47,168 nt of DNA. It comes from a bacterium. GTDB taxonomy: Bacteria > UBP14 > UBA6098 > JAFGQG01. The stretch is taken from contig JAFGQG010000020.1 of the NCBI GenBank assembly GCA_016935765.1, forward strand, positions 1 to 47,168, in the 5' to 3' direction. The stretch's first letter is position 1. Each line of letters starts with the position of its first letter. Below, in pieces: positions 32,301 to 40,858 of the stretch. A program made the position numbers and the translations under genes. A model generated the notes under the pieces. That model was not told where the DNA came from, did no database searches, and was given only the letters and a program-made list of their open reading frames with translations.

Positions 32301-32576
32301 CGGATTCGAATCGGGCTGAAATTCAACCCTTACCACACATATCCTTAAACGTGCTGGTGCGTGCGTGTACGTTTTTGGCAAACCCCAGGGATCATCCCTG
32401 TCGATCGACAGCAGATTCCGGGTTGACCTGTCATCCTCAAAATGCCGCCATTGCTGTGAAAACTCACTCTGTACCGGTTTCCGGCTTATCAAATGTGTTT
32501 GAGCAGTAATACTGCAAACTGCTAAAAACAATACAGCCAATGATATCGCCGCTCTTGTTAGTTTATGTATTCTCAA
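29364..32576 (-). CDS. M6-family metallopeptidase with T9SS sorting domain
   Basis: A 1070-residue exported protease. After a signal peptide (1-25, ending SITAQ), the M6 (immune inhibitor A-like) domain carries the zinc site HEFGHQLGLVD, with His277, Glu278, His281 and the downstream Asp287. From about 560 to 960 several FG-GAP/VCBS-like repeats appear (GDIDGDGVMEVV, SDLNADGDLEIIFT, ADIDNDDEPEIIIG), with Asp-rich calcium-binding loops and probably a propeller. The C-terminal 90 residues are the T9SS domain, with NYPNPTDRYTEIR in place of the usual YPNPFN. It is the third gene of the porU cluster, likely a secreted or surface peptidase. Confidence 0.93.
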   Translation of the reverse strand: MRIHKLTRAAISLAVLFLAVCSITAQTHLISRKPVQSEFSQQWRHFEDDRSTRNLLSIDRDDPWGLPKTYTHAPARLRICVVRVEFQPDSNPRSTGPGIFDLSPSEESPTPFDRTPHDKVYFDSHLRALSNYYTAISDSQLIVEWDIYPEGNNDAYRLPDSMAYYGPNSWFGDDITARVSSFFIDAWNLVSESGDVNLSDYDAYLLFHAGADWQNDIGSYYEEWDPETFVPSPDDLPTAFITYSEPVVDGIITDGLIIPEYASQDGQFIALNGLLIHEFGHQLGLVDLYSTYNFITQVGYFSLMDNGHMFGVYLPFYPETLINIEGTLIDTSIVYLDTLPVFGAIPGYPSPWGRAYLGWEEIHEWNCDKESFSITACEIYNDVNDTTIIKVPINEYEYFLIENRQYNPGNEELFLKQDPNTGVFLGLVDDDENFIPKYDYLLPGSGLLIWHVDEAIAYMDYVGNGQNNFDNNTLQWDDMRRFIDLEEAEGPQDLGIYITYGDSLDYYWEGNVTEFTPFTIPSTESNLGGQTGVSITGISAPATKMDLRITSSKCNPATMRITGWALDDPIVLADCNADGTEEIFTTMESFVLGWFGNGEKIIPNADTLGIIGYTGDTALYPLPSFYYRENTYFTIPTIGDIDGDGVMEVVAATSGSLVYAWECEDRDESGYADVLPGFPLRLNGHFYYPPVIANFDASDSLLEIFVGASNGKWYIISGDGDILDEGDVRGIISGVIPMDDNTFYLLAQQRYARLFKIGFGDSTIWQKELPHGYISTLIAGDINNDDILELACVSAEGAIYIMDLDGEYYGSFPRFFDEVANVSVPVFSDLNADGDLEIIFTGGKKLYAFHHSGAMVSNFPIKFDSTLTAGPITADIDNDDEPEIIIGDGVANMYAFHHNGARVEGFPMACGGIDASAAIGNIDTSTSISLVSGSLEGALFIWNMEGSLENNCWRMWGYSSLHQNIFLGNLPTSTANISEDFISSFFNYPNPTDRYTEIRYFLNKPAELKLRIFDQTGNLIMEENITGKEHEFNEYRWDSVGIPSGVYICQIEAQKGGKSEVHFCKIALIK

Positions 32577-32619
32577 TTCATATCCTTTTTATAATCGATG
32601 AGTGATTTAATTAATAGAG

Positions 32620-35058
32620 TTAGAACCTTACCAGGAGTGAAAATCTCATAATATTTGACAGGGGGAGAGTGCTATCGTCATCGCCGACCTGTTCAGGAAT
32701 ATAGGCGAAGTCGAACTGGTAATTCGTGTATCTTAATCCAGCGCCGAATGTCATGTAGTGTGTGCCTTTCCAGCTATCGCTTGCGGGATCATAATGGTAA
32801 TCATAGTCTATAAGGTAACCTCCACGCAGTGAGATTAAATTCGAGTATGTGTATTCTACGCCAAGGTTTTTCACCATTTCTCTTGCTTCTCTTTCCAGGT
32901 CTTCCCCACCGATATCGATCAGGTCCTTGTTGATATCCGCCGCCAAAGTAAGAACATTGTATTCGGTGTTGAGCACTTTATATGCCAAACCAAGTTTCAG
33001 GTTACGTGGAAGCGGATCCCTTTGTTCATAATCGATATAATGTATCGAAGGACCGACATTTTGGACTGTAAGTCCAGCGGATAATCCGTCTATCCATGGG
33101 AATTGATAGTGCAAACCTCCATCCACAGCGAACACGGTAGCGACACCTGTTCCTTCTTCTCTACCAACCCTGATATTTCTTGGTACGAGGTGACTATGAA
33201 TAACTTTAAAATTCATACCCAGAGCGAGGTCTTCGATAATTGTAGTTCCATAGGACAATCCGACTGCGAGTTCATAAGAATGAAAAGTGCCAAGAATTTC
33301 ACCGCTTTCATCAGTCCAGATGTTTTCACCTTCAGAGATGAATATAATGCTGCCACCAAAAGTTCCCCAGCCTTCCAGGTAGTAGGTTGTTGAGAAAAAT
33401 TCGTAGTAAATGTCGTCTGCGAGTGTTGGCAGCCATTGAACATGCATGAAAGTGAGTTCTTTGTTTCCCTTGGAATATACCTTTACTTCGTCGTCGGTTT
33501 GAAACCAAAAATCCTTGCCTATACCAACGATATTATGTACTTCTTCTTTGTGCAGACCGGAAATGTCATAGTATTTGAAGCGGTCGTCCTTGGATTTATA
33601 TATCAGGGTACCGTACTCCGTTCCCACAAGAATATTATTACCGGGACCAGCGCTAACGCAATAAGATTCAGCGCTTGCAGGATTGGAAGGGTATTCGATA
33701 ACGGTGCCTGCCTTGATTGAAGTTTCGTTTAGTTGGTTATACACCCTAATTTTGGATGTAAGTTTTTCCTGCAAAGCGGATTCGAGTTCAGGCCATTTCT
33801 TGGAAACCCAATCGCTAATATTTGCTTCTGCATCAATGTTCTCCGAATTGTAGCCATAATACGTCCATTTCGCGCCATCAAAACTCTTTATGCCATACTC
33901 GGTTCCGAACCATACTGTTAAGTTCTCATCCTGGTAAATAGAGTTGATATCTCCTTCAAATGCCAGTTTGTACGGTATCTTTATTTCCTTGTCTTTGGGC
34001 ACGGCATTGAAGTCCGGATCCTGAACGCTGTTAGCTGCCATTAGTTCAGCAGCGATAAGTTCTCTCTTTCTAGTGCCGCTAACTGGGAAAATTTCCGTGG
34101 TTATATCCATCCACGTTTTTTCGGGAGTAACAGTATAGGTATAGTATCTCTGCCAGTCCCTGCCTTCGTAGATTGCCAGGTCTTTACCCGCTGCCGCCCA
34201 AGCCTTATATGGGGAAACCACGTATAGCGCATTGATATCATTTCCAGGCATTCCTTCGACCGTCGAATATCTTACCCATTTTGCGCCACGTTTTACGTAC
34301 AAACCATCGTCAGTGCCTACCCATATTCCTCCGCTTTCATCCTCTACCATAACCCTTACAAAATTGTCTTTGGGGCTACCAGAATTATCAACTTTATCCC
34401 ATTTGTCTTGATATGAATACAGACCATTGTTTGTACCAACCAACAGGGCTTTCTTATTGCTGATGCATAATGCGGTTATTGAATCTGGTATGAACGATGA
34501 AAATGGTATTTTTATTTTTATTTCGCTGGGTAGAGTATCGTAAATGCTTGAAACCGGTAACTTGTTGTAATTTATGATCTTGGGAATAATGGAACTGTTC
34601 ACTATCGAAGAATCTATCGTAGCAAAATTCACGTATGCTTCAACTACATCTTTTAGGGTTTCACCTTCAATGGTGGTATATTCTTCATAGTCTTTCCATT
34701 CGTCTTTCCTTTGAACGTAAAGCTTGTTCCCTGCGGTCATCCACAAGTTATGCTTTTTATATCCCTGCTGGAAAACACTTCCTTTGGTTAATCCTATCGC
34801 GTCAATTTTTTCAGCTGGGGGAGCTGGAAAGGAATACCATTTACTCGAAAGGGGATACAAGCCCAAGCCAGCTGGATTCCAATATGCCGCTGTAGCGTCA
34901 TCAGCAATTGCAACGAAAGCTTCACCCATACCTGTGGGACGAGCGCCCGGACCAATTAATAAAAAGAGCACTCCAGCCCTGGAGCGGTCAGCATAAACAT
35001 TACTTATCAATAATAGCAATATTAAAACGACTGTTAGGTAAATAAAACGTGTTCTCAT
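32620..35058 (-). CDS. porV: PorV-like barrel with inserted beta-propeller
   Basis: An 812-residue protein. After a signal peptide (1-23) comes the PorV signature GARPTGMGEAFVAIADDATAAYWNPAGLG (38-66). Residues about 100-545 are replaced by a two-component-regulator-type beta-propeller: repeats such as LLVGTNNGLYSYQDKW, IWVGTDDGLYVKRGAKWVRY, VWFGTEYGIKSFDGAKWTYYG. The barrel resumes at about 545 and ends IMRFSLLVRF. The two barrel parts together (about 370 residues) equal a normal PorV. It lies 15 bases after porU, the same order as in Porphyromonas (porU-porV), where PorV shuttles cargo to PorU. The assignment to PorV rests on that neighbourhood and the signature. Confidence 0.8.
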   Translation of the reverse strand: MRTRFIYLTVVLILLLLISNVYADRSRAGVLFLLIGPGARPTGMGEAFVAIADDATAAYWNPAGLGLYPLSSKWYSFPAPPAEKIDAIGLTKGSVFQQGYKKHNLWMTAGNKLYVQRKDEWKDYEEYTTIEGETLKDVVEAYVNFATIDSSIVNSSIIPKIINYNKLPVSSIYDTLPSEIKIKIPFSSFIPDSITALCISNKKALLVGTNNGLYSYQDKWDKVDNSGSPKDNFVRVMVEDESGGIWVGTDDGLYVKRGAKWVRYSTVEGMPGNDINALYVVSPYKAWAAAGKDLAIYEGRDWQRYYTYTVTPEKTWMDITTEIFPVSGTRKRELIAAELMAANSVQDPDFNAVPKDKEIKIPYKLAFEGDINSIYQDENLTVWFGTEYGIKSFDGAKWTYYGYNSENIDAEANISDWVSKKWPELESALQEKLTSKIRVYNQLNETSIKAGTVIEYPSNPASAESYCVSAGPGNNILVGTEYGTLIYKSKDDRFKYYDISGLHKEEVHNIVGIGKDFWFQTDDEVKVYSKGNKELTFMHVQWLPTLADDIYYEFFSTTYYLEGWGTFGGSIIFISEGENIWTDESGEILGTFHSYELAVGLSYGTTIIEDLALGMNFKVIHSHLVPRNIRVGREEGTGVATVFAVDGGLHYQFPWIDGLSAGLTVQNVGPSIHYIDYEQRDPLPRNLKLGLAYKVLNTEYNVLTLAADINKDLIDIGGEDLEREAREMVKNLGVEYTYSNLISLRGGYLIDYDYHYDPASDSWKGTHYMTFGAGLRYTNYQFDFAYIPEQVGDDDSTLPLSNIMRFSLLVRF

Positions 35059-35073
35059 TTCTACAACCTCCGT

Positions 35074-38000
35074 TTATTTAATTTTTCCAATTTTCGTAAA
35101 TTCGCTTATATCTCCATAATCGCTTTTACCAAAAACCTTTACGAGATATACTCCATTGGCGATATCTTCGCCATCTTTATCTTTGCCATCCCAATATACA
35201 TTATTAAAACCTATTCGTGAAGATATTTTTTTAATATTCTTAACTAATTTTCCGGAAAGCGTAAAAACCGAAATATCAACTTCGGCTTCAACAGATAACT
35301 CAAATGTTATATTTACACCGTTTTTAAAAGGATTCGGATACGGGAGTAGTTTTTCGATCCTGAGTTCCTTCGGTGTAATTTCGAATTCAACGATTTCAGT
35401 ACTGGAATTTCCGCAATTGTCCCATGCTGTAACATGCATTATGTGATATCCCTGTGACAAGTTTTCCAGTCGATATGAGATGGTTCCGCTCGTATAACTG
35501 TTCAAGGTGTATTTAAACTCAGGGGACAGGTTTACTGTATTGAAATTATCCCTGTCAAGTATCATTGTAATGCAATGACCAAGCGCTCCTGTGATGTTGA
35601 TTCCTGTTTGGTCCTCAATCTTGATGATGAGTAGGGGGTCAGGATTGACGTAGTCACCGGATTGAAAAGTTTCGCTTTCGAGGAAAACCTGGATCTCCGG
35701 ACCCATCGAGTCACCTTCGCAGATACTTGTGGTGCTTTCACTGATAATGAGCGAGTCTCTTCCACCAACGGCATCTTCGTAGTCATTGTAGGCATATACA
35801 ATTATCTTACCTAATGAATCACCAAGTGAAACGTCCACAGGAACATTGAAGCTGCATTCAAATGCGCCGTCTTCGACTTCGACTTCGCCATTGAATATCA
35901 TGTTACCAGGTTTCCGATAATTGATAATTATCTCATATTCGTTTTCTCCATGAACGATAACATCCGGGGAGACGTATGTTTTATCGTAAATGGAATCGAA
36001 CACTTTGATCAGGGCAGTACCCTGGAATGTATTATAATGTTCATCGTTCTTGTAAATTCTACCATGGATTTGGCAGAAACCCCCAGCGTTAATATAGCTG
36101 GGATTCATGGAGGTAATTCTCGCGTCCCACCTTGGCAAGCCCAGAACGAGGGCTGGATCCCCGAACAAAATATAGCTTGAACCTGAGAGGCTGTTTGCTT
36201 TACCGTTAGCGACAGCCCAGCCTAGCGGTTCTGTTTCATCCTGGATGAAGAGTTCGTAGTAAACACCCCTGTTGAAACTTTCATTATCGGGGGCTCCCGT
36301 TCTGGCAGTAGCGCCAAGCGATGCGATGCTCCCACCGCCATTCCTCCTGAACAATTCTTCGCAGATACACTGTCTCAAAGGGTAGTAATATTTTCCAACC
36401 TCACATGATGCAGCCAGGAATAAGGGAGCGATATAATCGTTGTAAAGCATTTGGATGTCGGAGTTGCCATCGAACATAGCCTCGTGGGATAGCAGATGGT
36501 AATTACCATGTCCCATCCAGTTGGCGACCATCACGCCCTCATTAATATAATCGATGAAATCTTCGCGTGCTGCTGGTTTTAATCCCGAGCTGATCCTGGG
36601 GTATTCGATTAAATATAGGGGGAGGATCTCGCCGTACCTCGGGACCCTGTTCCACAACTCGTCCGTATCCCTGGTATGGGCTTCAGCAAGGCTAAGGTCG
36701 TCCATCGCCAACCCCTTATACTCGTCATCCGCGCATAGAAGGTACTTATTACGCCAGTCCCCGAATATCGGATTTTGCTGGTACTGGATAATCTTATCCA
36801 TCATTACCCTGAGATCGAACTGGGAATTCGCCGGCAACCTGCCAATCCCTATGTCAGGATATGAACTCGAACCAGCAACGATGTTGCCATACCAATCATC
36901 AGTGAAATTGTTCGCCTTTCCGCATGGTGGGAAATAAACTTCTGGACTATTCAGGATGTTGTTGTAATCGTAATTCCCGTCACCGACAAATACGGCATAC
37001 ATAGGTGGCTCATTCCAGAAATCATAAGCGTATCTCAGGAAATCCCGAATAGCTGTCAGGTCCTTCAAACCACCTCCGAATTCATCATATACTTTATCAA
37101 GGGTAACGCTTATCACGGAGAGACTATCGTAAGTTTCCCTGAATTCAATCAGTTGTGAAGGGTCGCAGTAATCGCCATATTCGAACATCTGTGGATATAT
37201 GATGACGTATTCGCCTCGATTTGTAGTGTCCCTTAAACCTGCAAGTTCTGCTTCTTCGAACGAAACAGGTGATTTTACCTTGGAAGGTGTAAGCCCATAG
37301 ATACGCTGCGGACCGCAAGTATCAGTGAAAATGTAACTTATTACACTGCCTACACCTCCCTCGGTGATATTGTCGAATTTTCTCACATTAAAACGATCAG
37401 TTACGTCGAATAAAAACATATCATCAGGAATATTACTTATTTCATATATGACATTTCGAATGCTATCTCTATAAGCAAAATCGATTACGCTGTCTTGAGC
37501 ATTCAAATAGAATTCATACTCGACCTCAAAATAATCAGTTGAAGCAGTATTATTGAATCTATATTCGATCTCATTGCTGCCAGCGACCAGTTCATTTGAA
37601 ACGAAGGCGTCTGCTGTACCACTGAATGTCGCTGTTTCATCGTTAACATAAACGCTGCTGGAGGTAGGGCTGGAACTGAAATAAGCTTCGGTGTTCCGTA
37701 CGATCTTATCATCGCTGAGCCAGAAAGTCTTTGTCTGAAATTCACCCCATAACCATTGCATTTTTGTTATCCAGACGTAGTCGTATTCCCAGTGCTTCAT
37801 TGTCCAGCCGGTAGTAATTATGGTGTCATAATCCCATTCCGCCGTTATTGAGGGAATCCTTTTAGCCGCTTCCGGAAAACTGCCGTTGAAGGTCAGCCAG
37901 TAAACGTTGTTTTCCGCGAGGAAGTGCTTGAAATATCGGAAGTCGCCATCATCTTCTATTTCCCATCCATTCAGGGAGTTACCCCAGAACATGAAATAGT

Positions 38001-38979
38001 CGCTCTCGTCGAAGCTGTTATCGCCTTCACCAACCGTGTAGAGAGGCACCTCTTCAAACTCGGGAAACTCGTGCTCGGTGAAATCAGACGGCAACTCCTT
38101 GCCCCCAAGATTGAAAAGGCGAAGGCTGGAGTAGTCGATTGATCCCGGCGATATACCGTGACTGGTCAGATAATTATAGTCAATCTTGTATATGCCGTCA
38201 TCCTCCAGCGAAATCTTGTACCACGCGCTTGAATGGCTGAAAATATTCTGGTCTTCTTCCTGCTTGGCTCGCTTTTTTCTGTAGTTTTTCGCCACTTCAT
38301 AATTTACCAGGAGGTTTTTATAGACTTTTTCCAGATTCTTCTCGTCAACAAAAGAACCTTCTTTTGAACCAACAAATTCTATAGTTACCTTTAAGTAGTC
38401 CATGGAAAGCATTTTCCTGGTAACCGGATTAAACCTTGTTGGAAAAATAATTAATTGACCAACTCGTTGTGATCGGATAAAGCCTTCACCATTGTATTTA
38501 TACCAGGATACCGGATATAGCCCGTTTACCTTATATACCGATGGGTCTTCAATAAGAACTGATTTATAGGGAGTTATCTCGTTGGTTTCATCGTAAACGA
38601 GGGTTTCTGCGGGAATAATATTGATGTTTTCAATCTCTTTAAAAGTAACGGAATCTAAATGAACGATCACAGATGCTTCGAGAGGCACTCCGAAAGTTAC
38701 AGTATGAAATGGAAGGCTGGGTTTTGCGACTTCGGATGTTAAATAGTAACCTGGTATATCAATATCGTCGTATTGGACCTGATTGTAGGTAAGTTGTTTT
38801 TGAGTGAATGGAGGGGGGGTAACCTCTACAGTGATATTCTGAGGTGTTGAGCTGATTATGCTTGTTGCCGCATAAGTGGTGGATAATAATGCAAGTATGG
38901 CGACTTGCAGTATGAAACTAATTTTCAAAAGCAATATTATATGGGATAAGTATACTTTCAAATTAGGGGAATTACACAT
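35074..38979 (-). CDS. porU: PorU-like T9SS sortase, C25 gingipain fold
   Basis: A 1301-residue protein. Signal peptide about 15-37, then a beta-rich N-terminal half, and the C25 cysteine peptidase domain at about 590-960. The dyad is His824 in WMGHGN and Cys859 in LAASCEVGKYY, as in gingipains and PorU. A beta-rich linker follows, and a C-terminal sorting-like domain begins at about 1217 (YPNPFKNGVNITFE). PorU cleaves the sorting domain from T9SS cargo and attaches the protein to the surface lipid; keeping its own sorting domain is normal for PorU. The adjacent PorV-like gene favours PorU over an exported gingipain, but the alternative remains. Confidence 0.86.
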   Translation of the reverse strand: MCNSPNLKVYLSHIILLLKISFILQVAILALLSTTYAATSIISSTPQNITVEVTPPPFTQKQLTYNQVQYDDIDIPGYYLTSEVAKPSLPFHTVTFGVPLEASVIVHLDSVTFKEIENINIIPAETLVYDETNEITPYKSVLIEDPSVYKVNGLYPVSWYKYNGEGFIRSQRVGQLIIFPTRFNPVTRKMLSMDYLKVTIEFVGSKEGSFVDEKNLEKVYKNLLVNYEVAKNYRKKRAKQEEDQNIFSHSSAWYKISLEDDGIYKIDYNYLTSHGISPGSIDYSSLRLFNLGGKELPSDFTEHEFPEFEEVPLYTVGEGDNSFDESDYFMFWGNSLNGWEIEDDGDFRYFKHFLAENNVYWLTFNGSFPEAAKRIPSITAEWDYDTIITTGWTMKHWEYDYVWITKMQWLWGEFQTKTFWLSDDKIVRNTEAYFSSSPTSSSVYVNDETATFSGTADAFVSNELVAGSNEIEYRFNNTASTDYFEVEYEFYLNAQDSVIDFAYRDSIRNVIYEISNIPDDMFLFDVTDRFNVRKFDNITEGGVGSVISYIFTDTCGPQRIYGLTPSKVKSPVSFEEAELAGLRDTTNRGEYVIIYPQMFEYGDYCDPSQLIEFRETYDSLSVISVTLDKVYDEFGGGLKDLTAIRDFLRYAYDFWNEPPMYAVFVGDGNYDYNNILNSPEVYFPPCGKANNFTDDWYGNIVAGSSSYPDIGIGRLPANSQFDLRVMMDKIIQYQQNPIFGDWRNKYLLCADDEYKGLAMDDLSLAEAHTRDTDELWNRVPRYGEILPLYLIEYPRISSGLKPAAREDFIDYINEGVMVANWMGHGNYHLLSHEAMFDGNSDIQMLYNDYIAPLFLAASCEVGKYYYPLRQCICEELFRRNGGGSIASLGATARTGAPDNESFNRGVYYELFIQDETEPLGWAVANGKANSLSGSSYILFGDPALVLGLPRWDARITSMNPSYINAGGFCQIHGRIYKNDEHYNTFQGTALIKVFDSIYDKTYVSPDVIVHGENEYEIIINYRKPGNMIFNGEVEVEDGAFECSFNVPVDVSLGDSLGKIIVYAYNDYEDAVGGRDSLIISESTTSICEGDSMGPEIQVFLESETFQSGDYVNPDPLLIIKIEDQTGINITGALGHCITMILDRDNFNTVNLSPEFKYTLNSYTSGTISYRLENLSQGYHIMHVTAWDNCGNSSTEIVEFEITPKELRIEKLLPYPNPFKNGVNITFELSVEAEVDISVFTLSGKLVKNIKKISSRIGFNNVYWDGKDKDGEDIANGVYLVKVFGKSDYGDISEFTKIGKIK

Positions 38980-39074
38980 GACATTTACCTTGTTCCATTC
39001 ATTACAGGTTTATTTTACAAACTTGTAGCAATCTACAAATAATTCCCCTTTAAAAATTTTCAATTTAAAATAAG

Positions 39075-39147
39075 TGGAGCCTAGGGGACTTGAACCCCTA
39101 ACCTCTACGCTGCCAGCGTAGAGCTCTCCCAATTGAGCTAAGGCCCC
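39075..39147 (-). tRNA. tRNA-Ala(GGC)
   Basis: A full 73-base cloverleaf: 7-bp acceptor stem with the G3-U70 pair that marks tRNA-Ala, D-arm GCTC/GAGC, anticodon stem CTACG/CGTAG with loop CTGGCAG (anticodon GGC), and T-arm AGGGG-TTCAAGT-CCCCT. The discriminator base is A, and CCA is not encoded. It lies 95 bases upstream of porU on the same strand. Confidence 0.98.
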
Positions 39148-39165
39148 ATCATCTTATTGTGCAAT

Positions 39166-39193
39166 AACATAATTTTAATAAATCAATTGTCAA
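39166..39193 (-). promoter_or_regulatory. Promoter of tRNA-Ala
   Basis: On the minus strand TTGACA (39188-39193), a 16-base gap and TATGTT (39166-39171). The start site would be about 10 bases before the tRNA. Read-through could also serve the porU cluster. Confidence 0.6.
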
Positions 39194-39212
39194 GAAAAAA
39201 CTAAATAATCAG

Positions 39213-40658
39213 TTATATATATACCTCGGTCACTACCTTATTATAAAGGTTGAATTTGCGCATTAAGCCCTCACTTGAAAAAAGCAGGCTTTTTTTGCCG
39301 TCGAATACGATCTTTCCATTCTGTATAACAATAATTCTTTTAGCAAAACTATTTAGAAACTCAAGGTCATGTGATGCGGCGATAATGGTTTTCCTTTCTT
39401 CTATCAGCTTTTTGCACACATTCACCAGTGTGGAAATGGACCTGTAATCCAAGCTTATGGTGGGTTCATCGAGAAACAGGATCTCGGGTTTTGTGGCGAG
39501 TATGCTTGCTATACCTACTTTTCTCTGTTCACCCAGGCTAAGAGTAAAAGGTGATCTTTCGAAGTATTGTTCAGGGATACCTAGTGTATTGAGAATTTCT
39601 TTAGCCGGTTCAAGGTAATTTTCGATATCCAGGTTTTTAGGACCAAATGTAACATCGTCGATCACGGTCCTCGTGAACAATTGTTTTTCAGGAAATTGAA
39701 AAAGTACAGAATTCCTTTCTTTTATCTCGATATTTCCGTCAATGGGTTCAACCAATTGCCCCAGAAGCTGGAGTAACGTTGTTTTTCCTGACCCTGTAGA
39801 TCCGACTATGCCAACCGGCTCTCCTTTTCGGAAAACTAAATCATCAATGTTCAGACTGAATTCTCCATCGTAGTTAAAACGCAGGTTCCTGGCTCTAACA
39901 GCAATATCTTCATTTTGCTCGACCTCAAGATTATGAGTAGTATATGTTGCTTTGTCTGATAGGTACTTTAAGTCGGGAGTGTCGATAATACCTTCAGGAA
40001 CGCCGTCATATATGATTTCCCCATCTTTAAGTTGTATGACCCTATCCGAATCCAGGATTTCATCTTTCTTCTGCGTTATATTTATAATCCCAACGTTATT
40101 GCGTTTGTGAAGTTCCTCGATAAAGCCCATCAGTTTCGATTTTCCGCTCCAATCAAGATAAGAAGTGGGTTCATCAAGGATTATGAATTTCGTATCCATC
40201 GTTAGAATTGAAGCTAACGCCAGGAGTTCTTTTTCACCACCCGAGAGTTGTACAGGCATTACATTTCTACGGTTCATAAAGTTAAAGAAGTTCAGTGCCC
40301 ATTCAACTTTCTCATTTATTTCATTAGATGAGAAAGCAAGGTTTTCAGGACCGAAAGCTAACTCATTTTCAATCGATGTAGTAATTATTTGATTTTCGGG
40401 ATTTTGAAATACGAAACCGACCATTTTCCTTATATCAAACCTGTTCGTTTCCTGGTCAGTTTCTAAAGAGTTCACTAATACCTTGCCTCCAGATGGAATA
40501 AATATCCCCGCCAAAATCAGCCCCAAAGTAGTTTTACCTGATCCGTTATTGCCAACAAGAGCGATTCTCTCAGTAGGGTTTATTCTCAAGCTGATATTCT
40601 TAAGAATATAATTCTGTGAATCATCATACTTATAGCAGACGTTTTCCGAAATTATCAT
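39213..40658 (-). CDS. Fused double ECF-type ABC ATPase
   Basis: A 481-residue protein with two complete ABC ATPase domains of the EcfA/CbiO type in one chain. The first (about 1-235) has GNNGSGKTT, signature LSGGEKE and Walker B FIILDEPTS; the second (about 250-481) has GSTGSGKTT, signature LSLGEQRK and LFLDEPTIS. Such pairs drive energy-coupling-factor importers of vitamins, cobalt or nickel. No EcfT or substrate-binding S gene is in the window, so the substrate is unknown; partners must be elsewhere. Both domains look catalytically intact. Confidence 0.88.
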   Translation of the reverse strand: MIISENVCYKYDDSQNYILKNISLRINPTERIALVGNNGSGKTTLGLILAGIFIPSGGKVLVNSLETDQETNRFDIRKMVGFVFQNPENQIITTSIENELAFGPENLAFSSNEINEKVEWALNFFNFMNRRNVMPVQLSGGEKELLALASILTMDTKFIILDEPTSYLDWSGKSKLMGFIEELHKRNNVGIINITQKKDEILDSDRVIQLKDGEIIYDGVPEGIIDTPDLKYLSDKATYTTHNLEVEQNEDIAVRARNLRFNYDGEFSLNIDDLVFRKGEPVGIVGSTGSGKTTLLQLLGQLVEPIDGNIEIKERNSVLFQFPEKQLFTRTVIDDVTFGPKNLDIENYLEPAKEILNTLGIPEQYFERSPFTLSLGEQRKVGIASILATKPEILFLDEPTISLDYRSISTLVNVCKKLIEERKTIIAASHDLEFLNSFAKRIIVIQNGKIVFDGKKSLLFSSEGLMRKFNLYNKVVTEVYI

Positions 40659-40787
40659 AAAGCCTCCAAAATCTTCAAAAATACCATATGAATAAGCTAA
40701 GTCAAGTTTAATAGTACTAATTGGTACAGACCTTGGTCAGTGGGAGTTTTACAATTGATGGATTAGGATATTATGCTCTCTTAAAAA

Positions 40788-40813
40788 ATCCTTGCGTACA
40801 AGGATATTATAAT
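40788..40813 (+). promoter_or_regulatory. Promoter with 7-bp inverted repeat before the GAF-PAS gene
   Basis: ATCCTTG-CGTA-CAAGGAT (40788-40805) lies immediately before a perfect TATAAT (40808-40813), in the spacer of the promoter, and no good -35 box is seen. This layout suits a regulator that binds between -35 and -10, as MerR-type activators do, but no such regulator is encoded nearby. Confidence 0.5.
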
Positions 40814-40858
40814 ATAAAATGATTAAGTTATTTATATAAAAACTAAAAAAAGCAGGAC

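Noticed and set aside
35074-38979. PorU-like gene as an ordinary exported gingipain
   Set aside because: Its length, its non-gingipain N-terminal half and the adjacent PorV-like gene favour the sortase; I keep the alternative as a lower-probability reading.
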